In this document: positions 1-6,921 of the stretch, one piece after another
Numbering within the stretch: position 1 is the first letter of the stretch
Layout: each line of letters begins with the position of its first letter
Assembly (NCBI GenBank): GCA_003500955.1
Contig: DNQP01000243.1
Coordinates: 1-16,675, forward strand
Direction: 5' to 3'
Source: Curvibacter sp.
GTDB lineage: Bacteria; Pseudomonadota; Gammaproteobacteria; Burkholderiales; Burkholderiaceae_C
DNA: 16,675 nt
Made by a program: the position numbers and the translations under genes
Notes under the pieces: model-generated
Seen by the model: only the letters and a program-made list of their open reading frames with translations
Told to the model about the DNA's origin: nothing
Database searches by the model: none

Positions 1-1235
1 TCGACAGCGAAGACACCACCACCGCACCCGCCGCCAAGGCAGCCGCCCAACCGAGCGCGCCGCTCACCGACAGCCCGGTAATGGAAAACATTGCCGAAGG
101 TTCGGTGGAGGACGCGCGTCAGATCAGCGCGGACGACTCCGACGCCATCGCCCGCGCCAAGGCCGCGCTGGATGAGCTGGACATTCAGGAAGGTCTGGAC
201 GATCTGGAAGGCTCCGCCGCCCGCGTGCAGGTTGGCGACAAGCAGATGATCAACGCCCGCGCCGACCTCAACCAGCTGGTGCCCTTCAAGTACGACTGGG
301 CCTGGCAGAAGTACCTCGACGGCTGCGCCAACCACTGGATGCCGCAAGAGGTCAACATGACCGCCGACATCGCCCTGTGGAAGAGCGCCGACGGCCTGAC
401 CGAAGACGAGCGCCGCATCGTCAAGCGCAACCTCGGCTTCTTCGTTACCGCCGACTCCCTGGCCGCGAACAACATCGTGCTGGGCACCTACCGCCACATC
501 ACGGCGCCCGAATGCCGCCAGTTCCTGCTGCGCCAGGCCTTTGAAGAAGCCATCCACACCCACGCCTACCAGTACATCGTGGAATCGCTGGGCCTGGACG
601 AATCCGAGATCTTCAGCGCCTACCTGGAAGTCCAGTCCATCCGCGACAAGGACGAGTTCCTGCTCCCGTTCATCAACGCGATCATGGACCCCAACTTCCA
701 CACCGGTACGCTGGAAACCGACCAGAAGCTCCTCAAGAGCCTGATCGTCTTCGCCTGCCTGATGGAAGGCCTGTTCTTCTACGTGGGCTTCACCCAGATC
801 CTGGCCCTGGGCCGCCAGAACAAGATGACGGGTGCCGCCGAGCAGTACCAGTACATCCTGCGCGACGAATCCATGCACTGCAACTTCGGCATCGACCTGA
901 TCAACCAGATCAAGCTCGAGAACCCGCAGCTGTGGACGGCCGAGTTCAAGGCCGAGATCCGCGGCCTGTTCGAGAAGGCTGTCGAGCTCGAATACCGCTA
1001 CGCCGAGGACACCATGCCACGCGGCGTGCTGGGCATGAACGCCTCCATGTTCAAGGGCTACCTGCGCTACATCGCCAACCGGCGTGCCACACAGATCGGT
1101 CTTGAGCCCCTGTTCCCCAACGAAGAGAACCCCTTCCCCTGGATGAGCGAGATGATCGATCTGAAGAAGGAACGCAACTTCTTCGAGACCCGCGTCATCG
1201 AGTACCAGACGGGTGGCGCCCTCTCCTGGGACTGA
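1..1235 (+). CDS. nrdB: Ribonucleoside-diphosphate reductase subunit beta (class Ia, NrdB), 5'-truncated by the window edge
   Basis: Small subunit of class Ia ribonucleotide reductase. It holds the diiron centre and tyrosyl radical that NrdA uses to reduce ribonucleotides to deoxyribonucleotides in the cytosol. Counting from the in-frame ATG at 81, the iron ligands and radical site are visible: Asp125, Glu156 and His159 in EEAIH, radical Tyr163, Glu229, and Glu263/His266 in DESMH. The C-terminus ends in [10 protein letters not shown], the kind of tail that docks on NrdA. The frame stays open from base 3 with no stop, coding an Ala/Pro/Thr-rich stretch before Met81. Beta-proteobacterial NrdB proteins often carry such a leader before the conserved core, so the true start is probably upstream of the window; the ATG at 81 is only the first visible one and has no ribosome binding site. 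The core begins near the NQLVPFKY motif. nrdA would be expected upstream. Identity is very secure; the start is unresolved. Confidence 0.96.
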   Translation, partial: DSEDTTTAPAAKAAAQPSAPLTDSPVMENIAEGSVEDARQISADDSDAIARAKAALDELDIQEGLDDLEGSAARVQVGDKQMINARADLNQLVPFKYDWAWQKYLDGCANHWMPQEVNMTADIALWKSADGLTEDERRIVKRNLGFFVTADSLAANNIVLGTYRHITAPECRQFLLRQAFEEAIHTHAYQYIVESLGLDESEIFSAYLEVQSIRDKDEFLLPFINAIMDPNFHTGTLETDQKLLKSLIVFACLMEGLFFYVGFTQILALGRQNKMTGAAEQYQYILRDESMHCNFGIDLINQIKLENPQLWTAEFKAEIRGLFEKAVELEYRYAEDTMPRGVLGMNASMFKGYLRYIANRRATQIGLEPLFPNEENPFPWMSEMIDLKKERNFFETRVIEYQTGGALSWD

Positions 1236-1350
1236 AAAATCAATCTATGGCTTCCAGAATCGCACCCGTTGTCGACCACGCCTCAGAGCGCGGCGCCAGC
1301 GCGTGCCACCCCGTTCATGGTGTTGGGCCCTACCCCAGCCTCATGAATCG

Positions 1351-1378
1351 CTTCATGCTCTCCAACAACCGCATGAAG
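1351..1378. repeat. Inverted repeat upstream of the histone-like gene
   Basis: CTTCATGC at 1351-1358 is perfectly complementary to GCATGAAG at 1371-1378 across a 12-base spacer. A smaller overlapping repeat, ATGAA-TCGC-TTCAT, occupies 1343-1356. The pair lies 32 bases before the ATG of the histone-like gene and about 115 bases after the nrdB stop. It could be an operator, an mRNA hairpin in the 5' leader, or a weak nrdB terminator; there is no clean T-run after it. The repeat is certain, the function is not. Confidence 0.45.
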
Positions 1379-1397
1379 TGCTCTTTGTAACTTGATC

Positions 1398-1403
1398 AAG
1401 GAG
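1398..1403 (+). promoter_or_regulatory. Ribosome binding site of the histone-like gene
   Basis: AAGGAG, 7 bases before the ATG at 1411, is a near-consensus Shine-Dalgarno sequence. It is one of the strongest in the window and fixes the start of the Lys/Ala-rich protein. It suggests high translation, as expected for an abundant nucleoid protein. Confidence 0.8.
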
Positions 1404-1410
1404 AAATGAA

Positions 1411-1760
1411 ATGGCAACTGCAAAGAAGGCCGCCAAGAAGGCAGCCCCCAAGAAGAAGGTAGCGGCGAAGAAGGCCCCGGCCAAGAAGCCGGCAGCCAAG
1501 AAGGTCGCGAAGAAGGCTCCGGCCAAGAAGGCCGCTGCGAAGAAGGCTCCGGCCAAGAAGGCCGCCGCCAAGAAGCCGGCTGCGAAGAAGGCTGCTGCCA
1601 AGAAGCCCGCCGCCAAGAAAGCCGCTGCGAAAAAGCCCGCGGCCAAGAAGGTAGCGAAGAAGAAGGTCGCCAAGAAGGCCGCCGCCAAGAAGCCTGCTGC
1701 GAAGAAGGCTGCGAAAAAGGCTGCCAAGAAGCCGGCGAAGAAAAAGGCTGCTGCCAAGCC
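1411..1760 (+). repeat. Tandem imperfect AAG/GCC-rich repeat coding for Lys/Ala motifs
   Basis: The coding DNA consists of imperfect short units such as GCCAAGAAG, GCGAAGAAG and GCTGCCAAGAAG that recur across about 350 bases. Synonymous third-base changes between units suggest purifying selection on the Lys/Ala pattern together with unit gain and loss. It is a low-complexity tract, so its length may differ between close relatives. Confidence 0.8.
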
Positions 1761-1851
1761 TGCTGCCGCCCCGGCCCCCGCGGCTCCCGTGGCCCAAACC
1801 ACGCTGAACCCGCAGGCCGCCTGGCCTTTCCCGACTGCCAGCCGTCCCTGA
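1411..1851 (+). CDS. Histone H1-like Lys/Ala-rich DNA-binding protein
   Basis: A 146-residue protein built almost wholly of KKAA, KKPA and KKVA repeats from residue 5 to about 116. It is extremely basic and resembles the C-terminal tail of eukaryotic histone H1, the Bordetella H1-like protein and AlgP-type proteins. Such proteins bind and condense DNA without sequence specificity. The tail changes character: an Ala/Pro stretch (about 117-127) is followed by TTLNPQAAWPFPTASRP, a non-basic and probably conserved end. A strong ribosome binding site supports the ATG at 1411, and an intrinsic terminator follows 17 bases after the stop, so the gene looks monocistronic. The repeated GCCAAGAAG-type codons make the locus prone to length variation by slippage or recombination. 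Long open frames on the opposite strand (poly Phe/Ala/Leu) are mirror images of the repeat and not genes. Confidence 0.9.
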   Translation: MATAKKAAKKAAPKKKVAAKKAPAKKPAAKKVAKKAPAKKAAAKKAPAKKAAAKKPAAKKAAAKKPAAKKAAAKKPAAKKVAKKKVAKKAAAKKPAAKKAAKKAAKKPAKKKAAAKPAAAPAPAAPVAQTTLNPQAAWPFPTASRP

Positions 1852-1867
1852 GACGGTCTAGGCCTCG

Positions 1868-1899
1868 AGCCCGTTGCCTGCAAAGGCAGCGGGCTTTTT
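1868..1899 (+). terminator. Intrinsic terminator of the histone-like gene
   Basis: An 11-bp stem (1868-1878 with 1885-1895, one G-T wobble) encloses a 6-base loop and is followed by TTTTT at 1895-1899. It lies 17 bases after the stop of the histone-like gene. On the opposite strand there is no T-run, so it acts in the plus direction only. Confidence 0.85.
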
Positions 1900-1997
1900 C
1901 ATTGCTCTGCCTGCAAGGCCGACGCGTGCCTCACGTCTGCCCAGCCCTTGCCGCCTGCGCCGAGGGACCGCACCTTGCGGGTCGATGTGCACGTGAT

Positions 1998-2020
1998 ACG
2001 CCGTGCCGCGCAGACGGCGT
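1998..2020. repeat. Hairpin in the convergent gap downstream of the PfkB-type kinase gene
   Basis: ACGCCGT at 1998-2004 and ACGGCGT at 2014-2020 are perfectly complementary around a 9-base loop. It sits 31 bases past the kinase stop codon (minus strand) in the gap facing the histone-like gene. No T-run follows on either strand, so it is not a classical intrinsic terminator; it could stabilise the 3' end or assist Rho-dependent ending. The rest of the 1900-2050 gap shows nothing recognisable. Confidence 0.35.
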
Positions 2021-2050
2021 GGCACAGGCTGGCGGAGGAAGGCTAGCCGT

Positions 2051-2953
2051 TCAGGCGCCGAAGGCCTGGGGCGAGACCGTGTAGTTCTGCGGTCCGCGGT
2101 GGGCAATCTTGTGCGAGCCCATGCGGTTGCCCAGCGCGGCCGATCTCTCCAGCGTCCAGCCGCGCTCCAGGCCGTAAAGCAGGCCGCCACGGTAGGCGTC
2201 ACCGCAACCCGTCGGATCCACCACCGCCGCCGCCTGGACGGGCGGCACGAGAGTCTTGCGGCCGTCGACCCAGACCTCGCTGCCCTCATGGCCCAGGGTG
2301 ATGACCAGGCCGCGCACCTTGCGCGAGATCTGCTCTGGGGTCCAGCCGGTACGCTCGCAGAGCATCTTGCCTTCGTAGTCGTTGACCGTGACCCAGCTCG
2401 CCAGCTCGACGAAATGCGCCAGGTCTTTGCCATCGAACATGGGCAGGCCCTGACCCGGGTCGAAGACGAAGGGAATGCCAGCCGCCTTGAACTGCTCGGC
2501 ATGCTGCAGCATGGCGTCGCGCCCATCCGGCGAGATGATGCCCAGTTTGACATCGGGATGGCGCTCGATGCGCGTGACATGGGCCTGCATCATGGCACCC
2601 GGATGGAAGGCCGTGATCTGGTTGTTGTCGCGGTCCGTCATGATCAGCGCCTGCGCAGTATAGGTTTCGCTGATCTCGCGCACGTGCGTGGTGGCTATGC
2701 CCAGTTCGCGCAGACGCTGCACATAGCCCGCCCCATCGTTGCCCACCGTAGCCATGGGCAGGGGATCGCCCCCCAGGGCCTTGAGCGCGTAGGCGATGTT
2801 GCCGGCGCAGCCGCCGAAATCGCGCCGCAGCGTGGGCACGAGGAAGGAGACGTTGAGGATGTGCAACTGGTCGGGCAGGATCTGCTCGGCGAAGCGGCCC
2901 TCGAAGTTCATGATGGTGTCGAAGGCCAGGGAGCCGCAGATCAGAGTTGCCAT
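2051..2953 (-). CDS. PfkB/ribokinase-family sugar or nucleoside kinase (adenosine kinase-like)
   Basis: A 300-residue PfkB-family kinase that transfers phosphate from ATP to a sugar or nucleoside hydroxyl. The N-terminal family signature is visible as GGCAGNIAYALKALGG (47-62). The C-terminal signature is DPTGCGDAYRGG (246-257), in which Asp252 is the catalytic base and the surrounding glycines form the anion hole. The sequence looks closer to the adenosine/nucleoside kinase branch than to ribokinase or 6-phosphofructokinase, but the substrate cannot be fixed from sequence. The frame is open for 21 further codons upstream, but those overlap the DUF3426 gene and do not look like kinase sequence; MATLICGSLAFD is the natural start. 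It begins 16 bases after the DUF3426 stop and is probably the last gene of the prmA-side operon. No good ribosome binding site is seen, so translation may be coupled to the preceding gene. Confidence 0.85.
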   Translation of the reverse strand: MATLICGSLAFDTIMNFEGRFAEQILPDQLHILNVSFLVPTLRRDFGGCAGNIAYALKALGGDPLPMATVGNDGAGYVQRLRELGIATTHVREISETYTAQALIMTDRDNNQITAFHPGAMMQAHVTRIERHPDVKLGIISPDGRDAMLQHAEQFKAAGIPFVFDPGQGLPMFDGKDLAHFVELASWVTVNDYEGKMLCERTGWTPEQISRKVRGLVITLGHEGSEVWVDGRKTLVPPVQAAAVVDPTGCGDAYRGGLLYGLERGWTLERSAALGNRMGSHKIAHRGPQNYTVSPQAFGA

Positions 2954-2969
2954 GGGATGAAAGGTCAGG

Positions 2970-3914
2970 TCAGGGATAAAAAGCCAGCAGGCGGTAGCCG
3001 GCCACACGTTCGCCATTGCCGTTGGTCTTGACCGTCAGCAAGAGGGTGGCCTGGGCTTCGCTGCCCGCGCGGATCACAGCCTCTTGCACCCCGAGGTCTT
3101 CGGGCTGCAGCACACGCCGGATCAGCGCATGGTCCAGGGTATCGGTCAGGGCCAGTTCGACGGCCGGCATGGCAAGATCGACGGGTGCGTTGTTCTTGAG
3201 GGTGAGGCTGAGACGGTAGAGATCACCCTTGATCTTGCTGAAGGCCGAGCTGTCGATCACCAGCGCATCGATCTGGCGCAGCGGTCGCACCTCGCAACCC
3301 GCGAGCAGGCAGACCTCCTCGACCAGCGGGCGCAGCTCCGGGTGCCGCGCCGCGACCAGATCGCGCTCCTGCACCAGCAGCTGCAGCGCAAGCCCCAGGA
3401 CGAGCAGCAGGCTGAGCACCAGCAGTGTGGCGCGCACCAGGGGCTGATGCCAGCGGCTGGGCCGGCGGCTCTGGCGCATGAAGGACAGCTCGGGGGCGGA
3501 GGGCTCCACCCGGGTCGCCACGGCAGGTTCCGGCGCGGGCGTGGGCCCTTCATCGGCCAGCAAGGGGCGGGTCTCGTCCATGCCATATGCCGAACCCTCG
3601 GGGAGCAGGATGGTATCGCCCGCTGCGGCTTCCAGATGCGGCTCGATGCGCTCGGCGCTGGGCTCGCCGCGACGGGCTCTGCCCTCGTCGGGTACCGCTG
3701 CAGGCGGCGTATCGCTGGCCATGGCCGCGGCCAGTTCACCCTGGAAGGCAGGCGGGGCGGATTCGGCCTGCGGCGCAAGCTCCTGGAGGTTCGACTGCGC
3801 GTCGAAAATCTCTTCACATTGGCCGCAACGTACCCAGCCCTCGGAAATCCTGAGCTGGTCGGGAACGACCTTGAACATCGTGCGGCAGGCCGGGCAGCGT
3901 GTGATGAGGCTCAT
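2970..3914 (-). CDS. Zinc-ribbon (MJ0042) and DUF3426 membrane protein
   Basis: A 314-residue protein of unknown function with a widely conserved architecture in beta- and gamma-proteobacteria. An N-terminal zinc ribbon has four cysteines in two pairs (Cys7/Cys10 in CPAC, Cys30/Cys33 in CGQC). A long acidic Pro/Ala/Glu-rich linker follows (about 45-155). One transmembrane helix lies at about 162-181 (TLLVLSLLLVLGLALQLL). The C-terminal DUF3426 domain (about 190-314) contains a CLLAGC element and is predicted to be periplasmic, with the zinc ribbon cytoplasmic. Genes of this type commonly sit beside prmA, as here (52 bases downstream of it), but the link is unexplained. A TACAAT hexamer lies 9 bases before the ATG, suggesting an own promoter giving a very short leader. 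Confidence 0.9.
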   Translation of the reverse strand: MSLITRCPACRTMFKVVPDQLRISEGWVRCGQCEEIFDAQSNLQELAPQAESAPPAFQGELAAAMASDTPPAAVPDEGRARRGEPSAERIEPHLEAAAGDTILLPEGSAYGMDETRPLLADEGPTPAPEPAVATRVEPSAPELSFMRQSRRPSRWHQPLVRATLLVLSLLLVLGLALQLLVQERDLVAARHPELRPLVEEVCLLAGCEVRPLRQIDALVIDSSAFSKIKGDLYRLSLTLKNNAPVDLAMPAVELALTDTLDHALIRRVLQPEDLGVQEAVIRAGSEAQATLLLTVKTNGNGERVAGYRLLAFYP

Positions 3915-3923
3915 GGAGCCCCG

Positions 3924-3929
3924 ATTGTA
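3924..3929 (-). promoter_or_regulatory. -10-like hexamer just upstream of the DUF3426 gene
   Basis: On the minus strand TACAAT ends 9 bases before the ATG at 3914. Transcription would start about 2-3 bases before the start codon, giving a nearly leaderless mRNA. No convincing -35 hexamer is seen at 16-18 bases. The call rests on the good -10 match and on the same layout at several other genes in the window. Confidence 0.45.
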
Positions 3930-3966
3930 GAGGCGGCCCGTCTCAGGGCAGAAGCAATTCCCGCGC

Positions 3967-4854
3967 TTAAAACCCCGCGGTCATCAGCACCCAACCATCC
4001 TCACGGTCAGCCACAGCCAATTGGCAGTAAGGTGCATAGGCCTGCGTCAGCTCCTCGGCCTGACGCTCCAGGATGCCAGCCAGCACCAGGGTACCGCCCG
4101 GCGCCACACGCGAGCACAGCAGGGGGGCCAGCACCTTGAGGGGCGTGGCCAGGATGTTGGCCAGCACCGTCTGGTACTGCCCCTGGGCCAGTTCGGGCAG
4201 ACCGGCGTTCAGCGTCACGCCGTTGGCCTCGGCGTTGAGCCGCGTCGCGGCCACGGCGGCCTCGTCGATGTCCACGGCATCGATCGCCCGCGCCCCGAAC
4301 TTCGCAGCACCGATGGCCAGGATGCCCGAGCCGCAGCCATAGTCCAGCACGCGTCCGACATCGTGCGCCGCACCCTGGCGCGCGATCCAGCGCAGGCACA
4401 TGCGCGTGGTGGGGTGCGTGCCGGTGCCGAAAGCCAGCCCCGGGTCGAGCCGGATGATGGTGCGCGCCTGCGCCGGCGGCTCATGCCAGGTCGGCACGAT
4501 CCAGAAAGCGGGGGTGATCTCCACCGGCGCGAACTGCGACTGCGTCAGCCGCACCCAGTCCTGCTCGGGCACCTCGGCCACGCCCAGCACCCGGCAGCCC
4601 GCGAAGAAATCCTGCGCCTGCAGCAGGGTGGCGGCCTCCTCGGCCACCGCCTGCGCGGTAAACAGGGCAATGACACGCGAACGCTGCCAGCCCTCGGCCG
4701 GAGGCGGCATGCCGGGCTCGCCGAACAGGGCCTGCTCGGCCTCGGTCTGGGCATCGGCGTCCTCGACACTGATGCTCAGAGCATCGAGCGCGTCCAGGGC
4801 CTCGCCCAGGACCTCGACACGGTCTTGGGGACAAAGCAAACGAAGTTCGTGCAT
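3967..4854 (-). CDS. prmA: Ribosomal protein L11 methyltransferase PrmA
   Basis: PrmA uses S-adenosylmethionine to trimethylate amino groups of ribosomal protein L11. The protein is 295 residues, the usual length. An N-terminal substrate-recognition domain (about 1-110) precedes a Rossmann methyltransferase domain. Visible motifs are the family signature FGTGTHPTT (142-150), the AdoMet-binding loop VLDYGCGSGILAIGA (169-183), the acidic ribose-binding stretch AVDIDEAA (193-200), and the catalytic-loop sequence LANILATPL (231-239). It lies downstream of accC, a common order in proteobacteria, separated by a 104-base gap that contains copy A of a dispersed hairpin element. The ATG at 4854 gives the expected N-terminus (MHELRLLCP), although no clear ribosome binding site precedes it. 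A gene in the same direction, DUF3426, follows after 52 bases. Confidence 0.96.
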   Translation of the reverse strand: MHELRLLCPQDRVEVLGEALDALDALSISVEDADAQTEAEQALFGEPGMPPPAEGWQRSRVIALFTAQAVAEEAATLLQAQDFFAGCRVLGVAEVPEQDWVRLTQSQFAPVEITPAFWIVPTWHEPPAQARTIIRLDPGLAFGTGTHPTTRMCLRWIARQGAAHDVGRVLDYGCGSGILAIGAAKFGARAIDAVDIDEAAVAATRLNAEANGVTLNAGLPELAQGQYQTVLANILATPLKVLAPLLCSRVAPGGTLVLAGILERQAEELTQAYAPYCQLAVADREDGWVLMTAGF

Positions 4855-4884
4855 AACGTGCCCAGGGGTTCAATCCGCGGGCTC

Positions 4885-4955
4885 CCGTGGAACCGGCGTT
4901 GCCGGGCCACAGGGAGCGTCCCCCTTTCAGGGGGAAGGCGCGTCAGCGCCTCAGG
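4885..4955 (-). repeat. Dispersed intergenic hairpin element, copy A (after accC)
   Basis: Three adjacent hairpins lie in the accC-prmA gap. These are CCGGC-GTT-GCCGG (4893-4905), CCCCC-TTTCA-GGGGG (4920-4934, extended by one T-A pair) and GGCGC-GTCA-GCGCC (4937-4950). The outer boundary shares CCG-GGAACCGGC with copy B at 9543-9633, and both copies end a few bases from the stop codon of a minus-strand gene. Elements of this general form are scattered after genes in Comamonadaceae as far as I recall. Likely roles are transcript ending or 3'-end protection. There is no T-run typical of an intrinsic terminator. Confidence 0.65.
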
Positions 4956-4958
4956 GGG

Positions 4959-6308
4959 TTATCTCTTGTGATGCCGCATCCACTCCTCGAGGTAGTGGAT
5001 GTTGGTCCCGCCGGCCATGAACTTGGCATCGGCCATCAGTTCGCGGTGCAGCGGGATGTTGGTGCTGATACCCTCGACCAGGGTCTCGGCCAGGGCCGTG
5101 CGCATGCGGGCCATGGCCTGCTCACGCGTATCGCCATGGACGATGAGCTTGCCGACCATGGAGTCATAGTTTGGCGGCACAAAGTAGTTGGTGTAGACGT
5201 GCGAGTCGACGCGCACGCCAGGCCCGCCCGGCGCATGCCACATGGTGATGCGGCCCGGCGAGGGCGTGAACTTGTAGGGGTCTTCGGCGTTGATGCGGCA
5301 CTCGATCGCATGGCCGCGGATCTGGATGTCCTTCTGCGTGAAGGGCAGGCGCTCGCCCGCAGCCACCATGATCTGCGTCTTGACGATGTCGACGCCCGTG
5401 ATCATCTCGGTCACCGGGTGCTCGACCTGCACGCGCGTGTTCATCTCGATGAAATAGAACTCGCCATCCTGGTAGAGGAACTCGAAAGTGCCCGCACCGC
5501 GGTAGCCGATCTTCTTGCAGGCGGCGACGCAGCGCTCGCCGACCTTGTCGATCAGCTTGCGCGGAATGCCGGGCGCGGGCGCCTCCTCGATGATCTTCTG
5601 GTGGCGGCGCTGCATGGAGCAGTCGCGCTCGCCCAGGTAGACGGCGTTGCGGTGCTTGTCGGCCAGAATCTGGATCTCCACGTGGCGCGGGTTCTCCAGG
5701 AACTTTTCCATGTACACGGCCGGGTTGTTGAACGCGGCGCCCGCTTCGGCCTTGGTCATCTGCACGGCATTGACCAGGGCAGCCTCGGTGTGCACCACGC
5801 GCATGCCGCGACCGCCACCACCGCCGGCCGCCTTGATGATGACCGGGTAGCCCACGCTCTTGGCGATGCGCTTGATCTGGGTCGGATCATCGGGCAACTC
5901 ACCCTCCGAGCCCGGCACGCAGGGCACGCCGGCCTTGATCATGGCCTGCTTGGCCGAGACCTTGTCGCCCATGATGCGGATCGACTCGGGCGTCGGACCG
6001 ATGAACTGGAAACCACTCTGCTCCACCCGCTCGGCGAAATCGGCGTTTTCGCTGAGGAAACCATAACCGGGGTGGATGGCCTCGGCGTCCGTCACCTCGG
6101 CGGCCGAGATGATGGCCGGCATGCTGAGGTAGCTCTGGCCCGAAGGCGCCGGGCCGATGCAGACCGCCTCTTCGGCCAGCTTGACATACTTGGCTTCGCG
6201 GTCAGCTTCGGAATAGACCATCACCGCCTTGATGCCGAGTTCACGGCAGGCACGCTGGATCCGGAGGGCAATCTCCCCCCGGTTGGCCACCAGGATCTTC
6301 TTGAACAT
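4959..6308 (-). CDS. accC: Acetyl-CoA carboxylase, biotin carboxylase subunit
   Basis: AccC carboxylates the biotin carried by AccB using bicarbonate and ATP, the first half-reaction of acetyl-CoA carboxylase and the entry to fatty-acid synthesis. The 449-residue length matches the family. Visible elements are the N-terminal domain start [17 protein letters not shown], the ATP-grasp residues Lys116 and Lys159, the glycine-rich loop [10 protein letters not shown] (161-170), [12 protein letters not shown] (227-238), and the active-site stretch [14 protein letters not shown] (288-301) with Glu288, Asn290 and Arg292. The gene starts 12 bases after the accB stop, so the two form the standard accBC operon. 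The stop is followed within a few bases by the dispersed hairpin element (copy A), which may limit read-through into prmA. Nothing in the sequence looks broken. Confidence 0.98.
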   Translation of the reverse strand: MFKKILVANRGEIALRIQRACRELGIKAVMVYSEADREAKYVKLAEEAVCIGPAPSGQSYLSMPAIISAAEVTDAEAIHPGYGFLSENADFAERVEQSGFQFIGPTPESIRIMGDKVSAKQAMIKAGVPCVPGSEGELPDDPTQIKRIAKSVGYPVIIKAAGGGGGRGMRVVHTEAALVNAVQMTKAEAGAAFNNPAVYMEKFLENPRHVEIQILADKHRNAVYLGERDCSMQRRHQKIIEEAPAPGIPRKLIDKVGERCVAACKKIGYRGAGTFEFLYQDGEFYFIEMNTRVQVEHPVTEMITGVDIVKTQIMVAAGERLPFTQKDIQIRGHAIECRINAEDPYKFTPSPGRITMWHAPGGPGVRVDSHVYTNYFVPPNYDSMVGKLIVHGDTREQAMARMRTALAETLVEGISTNIPLHRELMADAKFMAGGTNIHYLEEWMRHHKR

Positions 6309-6320
6309 GGGGTGGTGGCC

Positions 6321-6791
6321 TTATTCGATGATGAACAGGGACTGTCCGTACTCCACGGCCTGGCCGTTCTCGCACAGGATCTGCGTGATCGTGCCAGCCT
6401 TGTCGGCCTCGATCTCGTTGAGGATCTTCATGGCCTCGATGATGCAGATGGTCTCCCCCTGCTTGACCGCCTGGCCCACTTCGACAAAAGGCTTGGCACC
6501 CGGCGAGGCCGAGCGGTAGAACGTACCCACCATGGGCGCCTTGACGGCATGACCGCTGGGAGCGGCCGGGGCAGCGGGCGCCGCCGCCGGGGCCGCCGGC
6601 GCGGGCGCAGCGGCAGGCGCCGCCGGAGCCGCCACCATCGGAGCCGCCATGGGCGCGGGCATGGCATAGCCCTGCACGGCACCGCCACCCTTGACGATCC
6701 TCACCTTGCCTTCGGCTTCGGTGATTTCCAGTTCCGACACGTTCGAATCAGACACCAGATCGATCAGGGTCTTGAGTTTTCGCAAATCCAT
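6321..6791 (-). CDS. accB: Acetyl-CoA carboxylase, biotin carboxyl carrier protein
   Basis: AccB carries the covalent biotin that shuttles carboxyl between biotin carboxylase and carboxyltransferase. The 156-residue protein has the expected three parts: an N-terminal segment [13 protein letters not shown] (1-13) continuing to about 35, a flexible Ala/Pro-rich linker (about 43-79), and the biotinyl domain (about 80-156). Lys122 in the EAMK motif ([14 protein letters not shown]) is the biotinylation site, and the domain also contains the [18 protein letters not shown] thumb-type segment. It is the first gene of accBC. A GGAGA ribosome binding site lies just before the ATG, and a palindrome overlaps a candidate promoter about 35-50 bases upstream. 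Confidence 0.98.
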   Translation of the reverse strand: MDLRKLKTLIDLVSDSNVSELEITEAEGKVRIVKGGGAVQGYAMPAPMAAPMVAAPAAPAAAPAPAAPAAAPAAPAAPSGHAVKAPMVGTFYRSASPGAKPFVEVGQAVKQGETICIIEAMKILNEIEADKAGTITQILCENGQAVEYGQSLFIIE

Positions 6792-6795
6792 GGGA

Positions 6796-6800
6796 TCTCC
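6796..6800 (-). promoter_or_regulatory. Ribosome binding site of accB
   Basis: On the minus strand GGAGA ends 4 bases before the ATG at 6791, with the GGAG core 5 bases from it. It fixes the accB start. Confidence 0.7.
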
Positions 6801-6822
6801 AACGTCGTTATTCCATGTGCAT

Positions 6823-6852
6823 CCAATTTAGAACAATTGGTAGCAATTTCCA
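6823..6852 (-). promoter_or_regulatory. Candidate accBC promoter with an overlapping palindrome
   Basis: A perfect inverted repeat CCAATT-N6-AATTGG lies at 6823-6840 in AT-rich DNA that stands out from the GC-rich background. On the minus strand, TGGAAA (6847-6852) and TAAATT (6825-6830) are 16 bases apart and could serve as -35 and -10, placing the palindrome over the -10. This is a reasonable place for a repressor of fatty-acid synthesis genes, but no regulator is identified and the promoter match is only moderate. The rest of the 6854-6921 gap holds short imperfect repeats only. Confidence 0.4.
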
Positions 6853-6921
6853 GCCATCTACTGCGAAATACATCCGCAGGCGTCCGGGCCGGGCGCCATC
6901 ATAAGCGATCTTGCAGGGACT

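Noticed and set aside
1353..1883. Long minus-strand open frame of 176 codons rich in Phe, Ala and Leu opposite the histone-like gene (and a second one at 1396-1797)
   Set aside because: They are the mirror image of the Lys/Ala repeat, lack plausible starts and resemble no real membrane protein family; the plus-strand gene has a strong ribosome binding site and terminator.
1858..2580. Minus-strand open frame that could look like an extra gene after the kinase
   Set aside because: It overlaps the kinase gene in another frame, is Arg/Ser-rich without motifs and runs through the histone-gene terminator.
2954..3016. Upstream extension of the PfkB-type kinase frame to 3016
   Set aside because: The extra 21 residues overlap the 3' end of the DUF3426 gene and do not look like kinase sequence, while MATLICGSLAFD is a normal family start.
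6879..6897. GC-rich hairpin between the TlpA-type gene and accB as a terminator
   Set aside because: Seven pairs with a wobble, but no T-run on either strand; ordinary for this base composition.
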